A stretch of DNA of 32,226 bases. It comes from CAZTHL01 sp964613585 (GTDB lineage: Bacteria; Pseudomonadota; Alphaproteobacteria; DSM-16000; Inquilinaceae). The notes under the pieces were generated by a model. The model saw only the letters and a list, made by a program, of their open reading frames with translations. It was not told where the DNA came from and did not search any database. Position numbers and translations under genes: made by a program. Below are positions 31,640 to 32,226 of this stretch, piece after piece; position 1 is the first letter of the stretch, and every line of letters begins with the position of its first letter. Location: positions 1 through 32,226 of the forward strand of contig CAZTHL010000043.1 of assembly GCA_964613585.1 (NCBI GenBank), read 5' to 3'.

Positions 31640-32226
31640 GATGTAGCGAAAGGTAGGCTTAGGTCGTTCGTTGCAGGCGCCGGCCACGCCCGCGCCGGCC
31701 ACGCCCGCGTCGGCGGACGCCCGGCCGCCGAGACCCGGCGCGACGCCCGGCCCGGAAGCCGCCTCGAGCCGTCGTCCGGCACCCTGAGGCGCGGCCACAC
31801 CAGCGCCGAGTCCGTCCCCACCATGCCACCCCATCCCTTAAGCCCGGGTAAAGGCCCCACCCAGCGGTTGCTGTTCCCCGCTTCGCGTCCCTCACGCTCC
31901 GCCTAGCCAAAACGTGGCCAGCTCAAGTGGCACGCTGAACGGCCGGAGAGAGTAGGTGACAGTCTCGCCCGAAGCTTCTGCTTGAGAAGCTTGTAAGCCA
32001 TTGAGTCGGCCTGACTATCGGCCGAATGGCAGGTTCCGTTGCTGGCTACGGGCGGGGGTGTGCGCCTCCGGACGGGCCCCGGCCGCCACGCGGACGGGGA
32101 TCTGAGCGGGAGAATCGCTCCGGTGGGATGAGCCACGCTCAAGAGATACGGCATGCCACGCAACGGCCTACGGGGATCGTGCCCCGTAGCGTGGTGTAAG
32201 AGCTGCGGCGTCGATGCGTTCCCCGG
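31640..32226 (+). ncRNA. Probable 5' part of a group II intron, cut by the window end
   Basis: The sequence changes character after about 31640 (GATGTAGCGAAAGGTAGGC) and becomes rich in RNA-type stems: AAGCTTCT / AGAAGCTT (31972-31979, 31985-31992); GCCATT-gagt-CGGCC / GGCCG-AATGGC nested (31997-32011, 32020-32030); GAGCG / CGCTC (32104-32108, 32116-32120); and CCACG with CTACGGGG / CCCCGTAG with CGTGG (32156-32194). Phrases such as TTAAGCCCGGGTAAAGG and AACGTGGCCAGCTCAAG resemble the domain I-IV region of bacterial group II introns. The 5' boundary is a guess. A reverse transcriptase/maturase gene would be expected just past the right end. The open - strand frame at 31903-32163 is a by-product. 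Confidence 0.45.

Noticed and set aside
28445..31906. Long + strand frame of more than 1100 codons crossing treY and the ABC-F gene
   Set aside because: Arg/Ala/Pro-rich shadow of two real genes in another frame.
31903..32163. 86-residue - strand frame near the right end
   Set aside because: It lies across RNA-type hairpins that explain the sequence better, and has no recognisable motif.

Overview
This is a GC-rich bacterial window, most likely from an alphaproteobacterium of the Rhodospirillales/Geminicoccales type. The reasons are the high GC, the alphaproteobacterial-style DinG-like helicase, a BioMNY-type biotin transporter, and a known kind of dispersed repeat (CGTCATCGCGAGCGAAGCG...). 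No rRNA, tRNA or CRISPR array was recognised. The species cannot be fixed from sequence alone.

Layout. (1) 1-2329: a manganese catalase between long non-coding stretches. (2) 2330-9420: a compact biotin block of visibly lower GC than its surroundings. It holds the BioMNY energy-coupling-factor biotin transporter (+ strand), a thioesterase / acyl-CoA ligase / thiolase operon (- strand), a divergent enoyl-thioester reductase (+), and a BirA-type biotin protein ligase (-). An IS3-family transposase remnant lies directly beyond birA, which fits horizontal acquisition. Together the genes could import biotin or a vitamer, activate it as a CoA ester, alter its acyl chain by C2 chemistry, release it and attach it to carboxylases. 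No such system is known to me as described, so this is the main candidate for something new. (3) 9826-12795: a fluoroacetate-dehalogenase-like hydrolase, histidyl-tRNA synthetase and a TerB-like protein. (4) 13073-15899: glgC-glgA for glycogen synthesis. (5) 15900-19701: a small protein of unknown function with an internal repeat and a decayed copy of its own C-terminus beside it, strong hairpins, and a DinG/XPD-type helicase. (6) 20199-20939: a LuxR-type quorum-sensing regulator with an in-frame TGA exactly where the conserved ligand-pocket Trp should be. (7) 21755-22297: a secreted PEBP-family protein. (8) 22800-23210: two tandem repeat arrays. (9) 23223-29456: a GH13 enzyme plus treZ and treY, the route from glycogen to trehalose. 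(10) 29595-31478: an ABC-F ATPase of the Uup type. (11) About 31640-32226: a hairpin-rich stretch that looks like the 5' part of a group II intron running off the window.

The glycogen genes and the treZ/treY genes form a functional pair: ADP-glucose is made by GlgC and polymerised by GlgA, and the ends of the glucan are converted and released as trehalose by TreY and TreZ. A branching enzyme and a debranching enzyme are not in the window. Because the DNA is so GC-rich, very long open frames occur on the wrong strand or frame of nearly every gene; these were set aside.
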